A DNA stretch of 5,909 bases from NCBI GenBank assembly GCA_016213455.1, contig JACRAG010000211.1:1-5909 (forward strand). The letters run 5' to 3'. The notes beneath the pieces were generated by a model. It was not told where the DNA came from and did no database searches. It saw nothing but the letters and a program-made list of their open reading frames with translations. Source of the DNA: Anaerolineae bacterium. GTDB taxonomy: Bacteria; Chloroflexota; Anaerolineae; Anaerolineales; Anaerolineaceae. The translations under genes were made by a program, and so were the position numbers. The stretch's first letter is position 1. Every line of letters starts with the position of its first letter. Shown one piece after another: positions 1 to 5,467 of this stretch.

Positions 1-2
1 CC

Positions 3-686
3 TCATAGGCACCCGGCGCAATCCAGCCAGGCCGGCAGCATATCCAGCAGATCAACCATCACCTGATGGGTGCGGTCGTGAAACAGGGTCAGCGCACCGT
101 AGGCTTCACCGCCCTCCTCGCCCACCAGGTCGGTCACCCCACGCAGGATCAGGCAGCGCAACTGGTGGCGGGCAGCCACCCAGGCGATGGCGCCGCTCTC
201 CCAATCACCGGCTGCGCCGCCATAACGGGCGTGCAGTTCACTCACCTGCTCTGCCAGCAAATCCCGGTCCGCCGACACCAGTAACCCGCGCCGGACCGCC
301 TGGGGTGGGTCGCCCAGCCAGGAGAGATCCAGCGCGGTGGCATAGTGACTCAGAGCCTCTTCGGGGTCGCCCATCTGCTCAATGATGTCATACACCACCG
401 TGCGTTCAGCCAGCACCACCTCACCCGGTTGGATCGCCCCGGCAAAGCCACCGCAGGTGCCCAAATTAATCAACAAAACCGGCTTCCAGCGTTCAATCGC
501 ATATTGCGCCGACGCGGCAGCCGCAATCTTACCCCACCCGCCGTGCACAAACACCACCATCCGACCGGCGACCGGCCAGTGAAACCACTCGCCGTATGGG
601 CCTTGGGCTACATTGTGCGGTTGACAATGGGCCTTAACATTACGCCATTCTGCATTTGCGGAGATGATCACCACAATGGTATTCAT
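3..686 (-). CDS. Nucleosidase/nucleoside phosphorylase superfamily protein (MTA/SAH nucleosidase-like)
   Basis: A 227-residue protein of the purine/uridine phosphorylase fold; E. coli MtnN, for comparison, is 232 residues. Seen in the sequence: an N-terminal strand ending in a Glu (E13) where MtnN has E12; GWGKIAAA (50-57), matching the GIGKVAAA block; GTCGG (76-80) for the phosphate/ribose-site glycine loop; GDWESGAIA (160-168) for the VEMEATAIA block; and RGVTD (182-186), with D186 matching the catalytic Asp197. The general acid/base and the ribose-binding Glu (E163) are therefore kept. The Met before that Glu is Trp here, and the Phe of the adenine-binding SGDAF segment is missing (SADRD, 138-142). 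The base specificity may therefore differ from MTA/SAH. The family cleaves N-glycosidic bonds of nucleosides in the cytoplasm. The ATG overlaps the glycosyltransferase stop as ATGA and has no clear Shine-Dalgarno, so translation is probably by coupling. It is the last gene of its operon inside the window. The family call is firm; the substrate is unknown. Confidence 0.8.
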   Translation of the reverse strand: MNTIVVIISANAEWRNVKAHCQPHNVAQGPYGEWFHWPVAGRMVVFVHGGWGKIAAAASAQYAIERWKPVLLINLGTCGGFAGAIQPGEVVLAERTVVYDIIEQMGDPEEALSHYATALDLSWLGDPPQAVRRGLLVSADRDLLAEQVSELHARYGGAAGDWESGAIAWVAARHQLRCLILRGVTDLVGEEGGEAYGALTLFHDRTHQVMVDLLDMLPAWLDCAGCL

Positions 687-1933
687 TTAGATTTGTCGAT
701 TGAAGTTTCTTTGGAATCGCGCCAGCGCACCTGGTTGCGGTTGAACATTTCGATCAACGCGCTGCGGGTAAACAGGCGGTTTTGCGTCATTGGCTGCTGA
801 GTCGTCTGGTAAGCCAGGTCAACGACATCAAAAGCCGCGTTGGGTTTACCTGCTTTGCGCGCATTCTCCGCCGTCTGCGACAGCAGGGCGCACTCGTCCT
901 TCAGCCAATGAGTCAGCGTTTCAAGCACAGCCGCGTCGCTGCGCGCGATGACGCCCGCCGCATTGCGCACCACATGGTCGGCATTGCCGGTTTCCTGTCC
1001 CGGGATCATATCGATGAGCATTAACGGGCAGCCAGCCGCGAGCGCCTCGGTCACCACCAGCCCGCCTGCTTTGCAGATCAAGAAATCTGCGGCGCGCATC
1101 ATCTCTGGCACATTTTCCACAAACTCATATAAATGCACTGGCTGATGCCATTCCACTGCCTGAAGCTCGCGATACAATTCCTCGTCTTTGCCAGCCACCA
1201 CCGCCACCTGGATGGGCGCCCCATAATGGTTGAGGATGTTCAACGTTTCAGGCAGGCGGTCAACCCGTTTGCTGCCCACCGCCAGAACAGTCGGCACGTC
1301 GCTGCGCCAGCCCAGGCTGCGCCGGATCTCCGCTTTACTGCGCTGGTCGGTCGCCAGCGCCGGGTTGACCGGGATGCCGGTGATGTGCACCTGGCTCTCG
1401 CTCAACCCAAATTTCAACGCCATGTCGCGCACCGTTTCGGTCGGCACAAGGAATTTCGTCACAGACTTGTTAAACCAGACACGGTGTACGGTCTCCAGGT
1501 CGGTTACCACACAGAGGACCGGAATCAGCATGTCACGGATGGTGAAGACCGCATCCAGCGGCTCTTGATACAGGGGGTAGGTGGAGACGATCACATCCGG
1601 TTTCTTTTTGGAAACCATATCACGCATCAATTCGTACAGCAGCACCGTCAGGCCGGCCTCAAACAAGACATTGGCGACCGTTGTATCGCTGGCTTCAAAA
1701 CCCAATTTGTAGAGAGATGGGGCTTCGCGCACCAGCCGGTCGTAATCCTGCTGCGCATCGCGAATAATCGCCGGGGCGCGCCGGTCATCGAGCGGATTGA
1801 TAACCTCGACTTCGAACACGTCCCGGTAACGTTCTTCAAATGCCCGCGCGATGGCTTTTGCCGCGCTGCGGTGACCAAAGCCCGCATCCGCTGTCAGGAT
1901 GAGGGCACGTTTTTTATCGGTGTGTTTCGTCAT
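683..1933 (-). CDS. MGDG synthase-type glycosyltransferase (GT28 family, probable glycolipid synthase)
   Basis: A 416-residue GT-B glycosyltransferase. The N-terminal half matches the MGDG_synth domain: ILTADAGFGHRSAAKAI (12-28) carries the GxGH acceptor-side motif with H21, followed by DVIVSTYP (113-120), CVVTD (141-145) and the linker GIPV (186-189). The C-terminal half is a GT28-type donor domain: AVGSKR (218-223), VVAGKDEEL (245-253), then ICKAGGLVVTEAL (286-298) with E296, and DMIPGQETGN (308-317), the nucleotide-sugar site of plant MGDG synthase and Bacillus UgtP. Family knowledge: these enzymes move Gal or Glc from a UDP-sugar to diacylglycerol at the cytoplasmic membrane face. Which sugar is used, and whether more than one is added, cannot be read from the sequence. 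No signal peptide or transmembrane helix is seen, as expected for a peripheral membrane enzyme. Residues about 380-416 form a basic tail beyond the usual domain. The start codon directly abuts the preceding stop (TAAATG) with only a weak GGTG upstream, which suggests coupled translation. Confidence 0.86.
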   Translation of the reverse strand: MTKHTDKKRALILTADAGFGHRSAAKAIARAFEERYRDVFEVEVINPLDDRRAPAIIRDAQQDYDRLVREAPSLYKLGFEASDTTVANVLFEAGLTVLLYELMRDMVSKKKPDVIVSTYPLYQEPLDAVFTIRDMLIPVLCVVTDLETVHRVWFNKSVTKFLVPTETVRDMALKFGLSESQVHITGIPVNPALATDQRSKAEIRRSLGWRSDVPTVLAVGSKRVDRLPETLNILNHYGAPIQVAVVAGKDEELYRELQAVEWHQPVHLYEFVENVPEMMRAADFLICKAGGLVVTEALAAGCPLMLIDMIPGQETGNADHVVRNAAGVIARSDAAVLETLTHWLKDECALLSQTAENARKAGKPNAAFDVVDLAYQTTQQPMTQNRLFTRSALIEMFNRNQVRWRDSKETSIDKSK

Positions 1934-2170
1934 TTACACCATCTTAGACACAGGGAACCAGCGCACCTGCCAGCCAAAATCCGGACTGAGCAGCAGCTCC
2001 GCCTGGGTCCCACCCAAAACGGTACAAAGAATGTGCAGTCCTTCACTGTCACGCCATGAACGGCCGGTCGAGTCCACCTGCCACGTCTTTCCGGACGTGG
2101 TGAAGTTCTCCGGAAGCACCTGTCCATCCCGAACCCAGCGTGCTTTAATCGTGTCAACAGGTTCAAACAT
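1934..2170 (-). CDS. Small Trp-rich hypothetical protein
   Basis: A 78-residue protein that I do not recognise with confidence. It is very likely a real gene. It has a good ribosome site (GAGGG, 6 nt before the ATG), overlaps the end of pncC by 8 nt and abuts the glycosyltransferase start exactly (TAAATG). It contains five tryptophans (W12, W30, W39, W67, W71), a single Cys and no transmembrane segment or signal peptide. The alternation of hydrophobic and polar residues suggests an all-beta small barrel or SH3-like fold. A spaced pattern, F23-x6-W30-x-V32-x4-GR-x-W39-x4-G-x-H46-x-L48, and the final WQVRWF look like a conserved scaffold. It resembles unnamed short proteins that I loosely associate with Chloroflexota, but that is memory, not a match. 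No catalytic motif is visible. A binding or accessory role for the neighbouring enzymes is inferred only from gene order. Confidence 0.78.
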   Translation of the reverse strand: MFEPVDTIKARWVRDGQVLPENFTTSGKTWQVDSTGRSWRDSEGLHILCTVLGGTQAELLLSPDFGWQVRWFPVSKMV

Positions 2171-2687
2171 GGCTTTCCCTCGGGTTCCCCATCAAATATT
2201 CCACCAGGAGCAGCAAAGCCTCCCGCGCGGAACGTCGTTTATTACCCAGCCGATCCTCCAGCCAGATAAAACGGTAAGCGCGGTCAAAACCCGCGGCGCT
2301 CAAGCCGATGTACACCAGGCCAACCGGTTTTTCGGGCGTACCACCGCCCGGCCCGGCGATACCACTCACCGACAATCCTATTGTACGCTCTTCGGCGACT
2401 TCGGCAGCCAGCAATTTTCTCGCACCGCGCGCCATATCCACCACCGTCTCTTCACTCACGGCGCCGTACTGCGCCAGCATCCCCGGAGGAACGCCCAGCA
2501 CGGCCATTTTTGCCTGATTGGAGTAAGCCACCACGCCGCCCAGGTAATAATCGGATGAGCCCGCCACATTCGTGATCCAATCACCGATCAGACCGCCTGT
2601 GCAGGACTCAGCCGTGACCAGGAATTTATTCGTTCGGCGCAGCCAATCGCCCGCCAACGCCGCCAGTTCAATGTTTGAAGCGTCCAC
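2163..2687 (-). CDS. pncC: Nicotinamide-nucleotide amidohydrolase PncC (CinA C-terminal domain, stand-alone)
   Basis: A 174-residue CinA C-terminal-domain protein without the N-terminal MoCF-like domain of full-length CinA. Family knowledge: PncC deamidates NMN to nicotinate mononucleotide plus ammonia in the cytoplasm. This returns NMN, for example from NAD-dependent DNA ligase, to NAD synthesis. Seen in the sequence (GTG start = residue 1): TAESCTGGLI (25-34) with the nucleophile Ser28; GGVVAYSNQAK (50-60) with the family Tyr and Lys (Y55, K60); GAVSEETV (75-82); SGIAGPGGGTPEKPVGLVYIG (108-128). All blocks are intact, so it should be active. Start choice: reading upstream to an in-frame ATG at 2706-2708 adds seven residues, but that ATG has no ribosome site and overlaps a consensus -10 box. 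The GTG at 2685-2687 has AGGAG eight bases upstream. It is the first gene of the operon and overlaps the next start by 8 nt (ATGTTTGA). Confidence 0.92.
   Translation of the reverse strand: MDASNIELAALAGDWLRRTNKFLVTAESCTGGLIGDWITNVAGSSDYYLGGVVAYSNQAKMAVLGVPPGMLAQYGAVSEETVVDMARGARKLLAAEVAEERTIGLSVSGIAGPGGGTPEKPVGLVYIGLSAAGFDRAYRFIWLEDRLGNKRRSAREALLLLVEYLMGNPRESHV
2177..2181 (-). promoter_or_regulatory. Ribosome binding site of the small Trp-rich gene
   Basis: GAGGG lies on the minus strand with a 6-nt spacer before the ATG at 2168-2170. It sits inside the last codons of pncC. It fixes the small gene's start and rules out the out-of-frame TTG at 2164-2166 as the used start. The short ORF can thus recruit ribosomes on its own as well as by coupling. 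Confidence 0.7.
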
Positions 2688-2695
2688 GCGTTGTT

Positions 2696-2700
2696 CTCCT
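2696..2700 (-). promoter_or_regulatory. Ribosome binding site that decides the pncC GTG start
   Basis: AGGAG lies on the minus strand, followed by the 8-nt spacer AACAACGC and then GTG (2687-2685). This is close to the ideal geometry. The in-frame ATG further upstream has only the AT-rich promoter sequence before it. The motif lies about 7 nt after the -10 box, so it would stand at or very near the 5' end of the transcript. Confidence 0.75.
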
Positions 2701-2706
2701 GATGGC

Positions 2707-2735
2707 ATTATAGCAAAAGCGGGCTGGTTTCAAAA
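2707..2735 (-). promoter_or_regulatory. Extended -10 promoter of the pncC operon
   Basis: The minus strand reads TGCTATAAT: a perfect -10 hexamer at 2712-2707 preceded by the extended -10 TG dinucleotide at 2715-2714. Upstream, TTTTGA (2735-2730, 17-nt spacer) or TTGAAA (2733-2728, 15-nt spacer) can act as a -35. A good extended -10 often makes up for a weak -35. The predicted transcription start is about 2700, which leaves a leader of roughly 13 nt before the GTG. The promoter lies just downstream of the xylB terminator, as expected for the start of an independent operon. No operator is seen. This is a pattern-based prediction. Confidence 0.68.
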
Positions 2736-2761
2736 TTCCCAGATGACCGCATCCCAGATCG

Positions 2762-2788
2762 AAAAGCTGCCCGGACCATCCGGGCAGC
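2762..2788 (-). terminator. Intrinsic terminator of the esterase-xylB operon
   Basis: There is a perfect 9-bp GC-rich inverted repeat, GCTGCCCGG / CCGGGCAGC, at 2766-2774 and 2780-2788 with a 5-nt loop. On the minus strand it is followed directly by TTTT (2765-2762) and then CGAT. It lies about 85 nt beyond the xylB stop and just before the pncC promoter. There is no T tract on the plus-strand side, so it should act for minus-strand transcripts only. The T run is short, so efficiency may be moderate. The about 85 bp between the xylB stop and the hairpin holds no gene that I can support. Confidence 0.72.
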
Positions 2789-2872
2789 CTGATCAACCAA
2801 CAGTTCTCACCTTTCTGATCGGCTTGTCGTGCTTTTCCCCCGACCAGCGGTTTGGAGAATATTCAAATTGAA

Positions 2873-4369
2873 TTACACCCCGCTCAGGCGGTGGTTCAGG
2901 TCCTTCAATGCCGGGTACAGGTCCCGGTAAAGCGCGTAAACCTGGTCATACTTCTCCACGCCCTCGCCAGCCGGACGGGTCGAGCCGGTCTCCCGCACGG
3001 TCGCGGCGCAGGCGCTGTCCACATCGCTCCAGGCGCCCACACCCACCCCAGCCAGCAGCGCTGCACCGAAGGCGGCGCCTTCGGTGGTGTTGACCGTGAC
3101 CAGCTCGGCGTTGAACACATCCGCCAGGATCTGCCGCCACAATGCGGAACGTGCGCCTCCACCGGATACGCGCACCTGGTCGATGCTGCTCAACCCGGCC
3201 TGTTTAATCAACTCAAAGCTGTCGCGCAGGCCAAACGCCACACCTTCCAGCACGGCGCGCGTCAGGTGCGGCATGCTGTGACGCACCGTCAGCCCCGCGA
3301 AAGCGCCACGCGCCAGCGGGTCGGGATGCGGGGTGCGTTCGCCGGTTAAATACGGCAGGAACAACAGACCTTCACAACCAGCAGGCACAGTCGCCGCCGG
3401 CGCCAGCAGGTCGTCATAACCCTTGCCCGGCGCGAAGGTATCCCGGAACCAGCGCAGGCTGCCCGCCGCAGAGAGCATCACGCCCATCAGGTGCCAGCGG
3501 CCCGGCGCGGAATGGCAGAAAGCATGCAGCCGGCCCTGCGGCTCGATGAAAGCCTGCCCGGTGGTCGCAAAGACCACACCGGAAGTGCCCAACGTCAGCG
3601 CAATGATGCCAGGTTTGACCGCTCCCACACCCACCGCCTGGGCTGCCTGGTCGCCACCGCCAGCCACCACCGGCGTGCCGGCGCGCAGCCCAGTCAAGCG
3701 AGCCGCCTCGTCATTGACTGTACCCGTGATCTCCGGTCCTTCAAAGGTTTTGGGCAGCCATTCCAGCGGAATCTGCAGCGCGCCCAGCATCTCCGGCGAC
3801 CAGTCGCGGGTGCGCAGATCGAACAGAATCGTGCCAGCCCCGTCCGCCCGGTCGATTGCAAAGGCGCCTGTCAGGCGATAGCGCACGTAATCCTTGGGCA
3901 GCAGAATGTGGCGCACCTCGCGGTACACCTCAGGCTCATTTTCCTGCACCCACAGGATTTTCGGCGCTGTGAAGCCGGTCAACGCATCGTTTCCGGTCAG
4001 CTGGATCAAGTGTTCGCGCCCCAGGCGCGCGCGAATGGTATCGCACTGAGCGCCAGTGCGCTGGTCATTCCACAAAATCGCCGGTCGCAGCACGTCACCG
4101 CGTTCGTCCAGCAGGGTCAAACCGTGCATCTGCCCGGTCAGACCAATGCCATTCACCAGCTCGCCGGACACACCGGTTTGCTGCAGCACCGCGCGGATGC
4201 TGGTCACCGCGCCATTCCACCAATCCAGCGGGTCCTGTTCGCTCCACAGCGGCTGCGGCGTGTAAAGCGGGTTCTCCGTGTTGGCCTCACCCACCACACT
4301 GCCCCGGTCGTCAATCAGCAGGGCTTTTACGCCGGTTGTCGATACGTCGATGCCTAAGAAATATGCCAT
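2873..4369 (-). CDS. xylB: Xylulokinase (FGGY sugar kinase)
   Basis: A 498-residue FGGY kinase; E. coli XylB is 484. It phosphorylates D-xylulose with ATP to xylulose 5-phosphate, which feeds the pentose phosphate pathway. Seen in the sequence: GIDVSTTGVKALLID (6-20), the N-terminal phosphate-binding strand with D8; GLTGQMHGLTLLD (76-88), whose QMHG is typical of xylulokinases; ILWNDQRT (98-105); GNDALTGFTAPKILW (126-140); LLPKDYVRYRLTG (156-168); GGGDQAAQAVG (237-247) with D240 as the expected catalytic base; TLGTSG (259-264); and GGGARS (403-408) with the C-terminal ATP site. The order and wording of these blocks favour XylB over glycerol, gluconate or ribulose kinases. Start: the ATG at 4367-4369 has GAGGAG 7 nt upstream. 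An in-frame TTG five codons earlier would put that site inside the gene. It lies 18 nt after the esterase stop, so the two are co-transcribed. Confidence 0.95.
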   Translation of the reverse strand: MAYFLGIDVSTTGVKALLIDDRGSVVGEANTENPLYTPQPLWSEQDPLDWWNGAVTSIRAVLQQTGVSGELVNGIGLTGQMHGLTLLDERGDVLRPAILWNDQRTGAQCDTIRARLGREHLIQLTGNDALTGFTAPKILWVQENEPEVYREVRHILLPKDYVRYRLTGAFAIDRADGAGTILFDLRTRDWSPEMLGALQIPLEWLPKTFEGPEITGTVNDEAARLTGLRAGTPVVAGGGDQAAQAVGVGAVKPGIIALTLGTSGVVFATTGQAFIEPQGRLHAFCHSAPGRWHLMGVMLSAAGSLRWFRDTFAPGKGYDDLLAPAATVPAGCEGLLFLPYLTGERTPHPDPLARGAFAGLTVRHSMPHLTRAVLEGVAFGLRDSFELIKQAGLSSIDQVRVSGGGARSALWRQILADVFNAELVTVNTTEGAAFGAALLAGVGVGAWSDVDSACAATVRETGSTRPAGEGVEKYDQVYALYRDLYPALKDLNHRLSGV

Positions 4370-4376
4370 GCGAATT

Positions 4377-4382
4377 CTCCTC
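4377..4382 (-). promoter_or_regulatory. Ribosome binding site of xylB
   Basis: GAGGAG lies on the minus strand with a 7-nt spacer (AATTCGC) before the ATG at 4369-4367. It sits within the 18-nt gap between the esterase stop and xylB. It confirms the start at MAYFLGID rather than the longer TTG reading. Confidence 0.8.
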
Positions 4383-4387
4383 AATGA

Positions 4388-5362
4388 TTAAAGGGGCCAA
4401 AGCGATTGCAGGAATTTGATTTTGGCTTCAGTCTGGAAGGTCGCTCCGCCCTCGTGATTATTGTATTCATACACTTCGATCTTCCGATCGCCGGCGTAGT
4501 GGTTGTACGCCGCATAGACGGTTGAAGGCGGGCAAATTGTGTCCATCAATCCCACCGAGAACAAGGCAGGCGCTTTGGCGCGAGCCGCAAAGCTCATGCC
4601 ATCGAAATAAGCCAGGTTCTTGAAAACCGTTTCCACCTGGTTGCGGTGCACCTTGAGGAAATTGGAAATTTCCTGGTAAGGATGCGTTTCCACAATCTGG
4701 GTGGCGCGCCGATAGTGGCACAGGAAGGGCACGTCGGGCATGGCAGCTTTGATTGCCGGAGAAAGCCCCGCCGCCGCCAGGGTGATGCCCCCGCCCTGGC
4801 TGCCACCCGTGACCGCGATGCGCTCAGGGTCCACAGCGTCAAAACCCTGCGCGGCTTCAATGGCGCGCACCGCATCGGTAAATACCCGCCGGTAGTAATA
4901 GGTGGCAGGATTCAACACACCGCGAGTCATAAAACCGGGGTGTTGTGGATTGCTGCCTTCCGGCTCCACATCCGGCGTGTGACCGGGCTGCCAGGCGCTG
5001 CCCTGACCGCGTGTGTCCATCACCAGGGTGGCGTAACCTGCGCATGGGAAGGTCAGCCAATTCAAGGGTGCGCCGCGCCCGCCGCCGTAACCGATATATT
5101 CCACCACGCAGGGCAGCCGTCCACTGCGCTGCCGGGGGAGCAGCAGCCAACCCTTGATCGGTTGACCGGCATAGCCGTTGAAGGTGACGTCATAAACCTC
5201 CAGCAATTTCAAGCCGCTGTCCATCGCATCAAAGCGAGGATTTAAAGGCCAGGCGCGCGCTTCTGAAAGCGTCGCATGCCAAAAAGCGTCAAAATCCTCC
5301 GGCTCATTGCGCGCCGGTTTATAGGTCACCAGTTGATCGAGAGGTAGATCGAAAAATGCCAT
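4388..5362 (-). CDS. axeA: Acetyl xylan esterase / cephalosporin-C deacetylase (CE7 family)
   Basis: A 324-residue alpha/beta hydrolase of carbohydrate esterase family 7, with the usual family length. It hydrolyses acetyl esters of small acetylated sugars and xylo-oligosaccharides, and in this family also cephalosporin C. Seen in the sequence: the family-typical N-terminus [17 protein letters not shown] (89-97) with the oxyanion-loop Tyr92; MDTRGQGS (115-122) with the CE7 RGQ motif; GGSQGGG (186-192) with nucleophile S188; [10 protein letters not shown] (271-280) with D274; NNHEGG (301-306) with H303. The triad numbers match those I recall for the Thermotoga maritima enzyme (188/274/303), which supports MAFFDLPL as the start. 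An in-frame ATG 14 codons upstream lacks a ribosome site and overlaps a -10 box. There is no signal peptide, so it acts in the cytoplasm, probably as an oligomer like its relatives. It heads an operon with xylB. Confidence 0.95.
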   Translation of the reverse strand: MAFFDLPLDQLVTYKPARNEPEDFDAFWHATLSEARAWPLNPRFDAMDSGLKLLEVYDVTFNGYAGQPIKGWLLLPRQRSGRLPCVVEYIGYGGGRGAPLNWLTFPCAGYATLVMDTRGQGSAWQPGHTPDVEPEGSNPQHPGFMTRGVLNPATYYYRRVFTDAVRAIEAAQGFDAVDPERIAVTGGSQGGGITLAAAGLSPAIKAAMPDVPFLCHYRRATQIVETHPYQEISNFLKVHRNQVETVFKNLAYFDGMSFAARAKAPALFSVGLMDTICPPSTVYAAYNHYAGDRKIEVYEYNNHEGGATFQTEAKIKFLQSLWPL

Positions 5363-5368
5363 AGAAAA

Positions 5369-5372
5369 CTCC
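5369..5372 (-). promoter_or_regulatory. Ribosome binding site of the acetyl xylan esterase
   Basis: GGAG lies on the minus strand, 6 nt (TTTTCT) before the ATG at 5362-5360. It decides the start in favour of MAFFDLPL over the ATG 14 codons upstream, which has no such site. Confidence 0.7.
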
Positions 5373-5380
5373 AAAAAACG

Positions 5381-5391
5381 GGGGTTACCCC
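5381..5391. promoter_or_regulatory. 11-bp palindrome, candidate operator at the esterase transcription start
   Basis: GGGGTTACCCC is a perfect inverted repeat around one central base. It covers the position (about 5387) where transcription from the 5399-5394 -10 box would start, which is a classic place for a repressor site. On the minus strand a short T run follows within a few bases. The stem, if RNA, is only 4-5 bp, so a terminator or attenuator reading is weaker. No regulator gene is present in the window. Confidence 0.35.
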
Positions 5392-5393
5392 TG

Positions 5394-5399
5394 ATTATA
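5394..5399 (-). promoter_or_regulatory. -10 box of the esterase-xylB operon
   Basis: A perfect TATAAT lies on the minus strand, 31 bp before the esterase ATG. No convincing -35 is found at 16-18 nt (candidates AAACGA, CAAACG and CCAAAC are poor), and the extended -10 TG is not in register. This would suit a promoter that is weak or needs an activator, as is common for sugar-use genes. The predicted leader is about 25 nt and contains the ribosome site and the 11-bp palindrome. Confidence 0.5.
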
Positions 5400-5419
5400 G
5401 CCATTTTCAGCAGTTTCGT

Positions 5420-5448
5420 TTGGGCTTTATGCTGCTTCGTGGTTTAAT
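5420..5448 (+). promoter_or_regulatory. Candidate ppk2 promoter
   Basis: TTGGGC (5420-5425) and TTTAAT (5443-5448) are separated by 17 nt. They match the -35 and -10 consensus at 3 of 6 and 5 of 6 positions. Transcription would start near 5455, directly before the AGGAGG at 5456. The -35 region falls on the same bases where the divergent esterase promoter would have its own -35. This is a pattern-based call. Confidence 0.42.
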
Positions 5449-5455
5449 CAATAAC

Positions 5456-5461
5456 AGGAGG
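5456..5461 (+). promoter_or_regulatory. Ribosome binding site of ppk2
   Basis: A full-consensus AGGAGG lies 6 nt before the ATG at 5468. It fixes the start of the partial plus-strand gene and shows that this gene, not the antisense reading through the same stretch, is translated. Confidence 0.85.
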
Positions 5462-5467
5462 GCAGCC

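Noticed and set aside
1133..2059. Long plus-strand open frame of 308 codons opposite the glycosyltransferase
   Set aside because: It lies antisense to a gene with clear family motifs. Its composition is rich in His, Arg and Gln as expected of a mirror frame, and it has no domain I recognise.
1930..2166. Alternative TTG-started frame over the small Trp-rich gene
   Set aside because: It has a poorer start, is out of frame with the GAGGG-positioned ATG and would overlap the glycosyltransferase start. Its composition is rich in Arg and Cys, as in a shadow frame.
2789..2820. Direct repeat CTGATC at 2789-2794 and 2815-2820
   Set aside because: Six-base repeats this close are expected by chance, and there are no further copies or spacing regularity.
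2857..2873. Small AT-rich palindromes GAATATTC and ATTCAAATTGAAT at the xylB stop
   Set aside because: They are short and AT-rich, and lie beyond the end of a gene upstream of a proper terminator. Chance is a sufficient explanation, and no promoter is positioned to be controlled by them.
3491..4357. Long plus-strand open frame of 288 codons opposite xylB
   Set aside because: It is antisense to a full-length xylulokinase with all motifs. The translation is mirror-like, with no recognisable fold.
4646..5245. Plus-strand open frame of 199 codons opposite the esterase
   Set aside because: It is antisense to the intact CE7 esterase; no motifs are seen.
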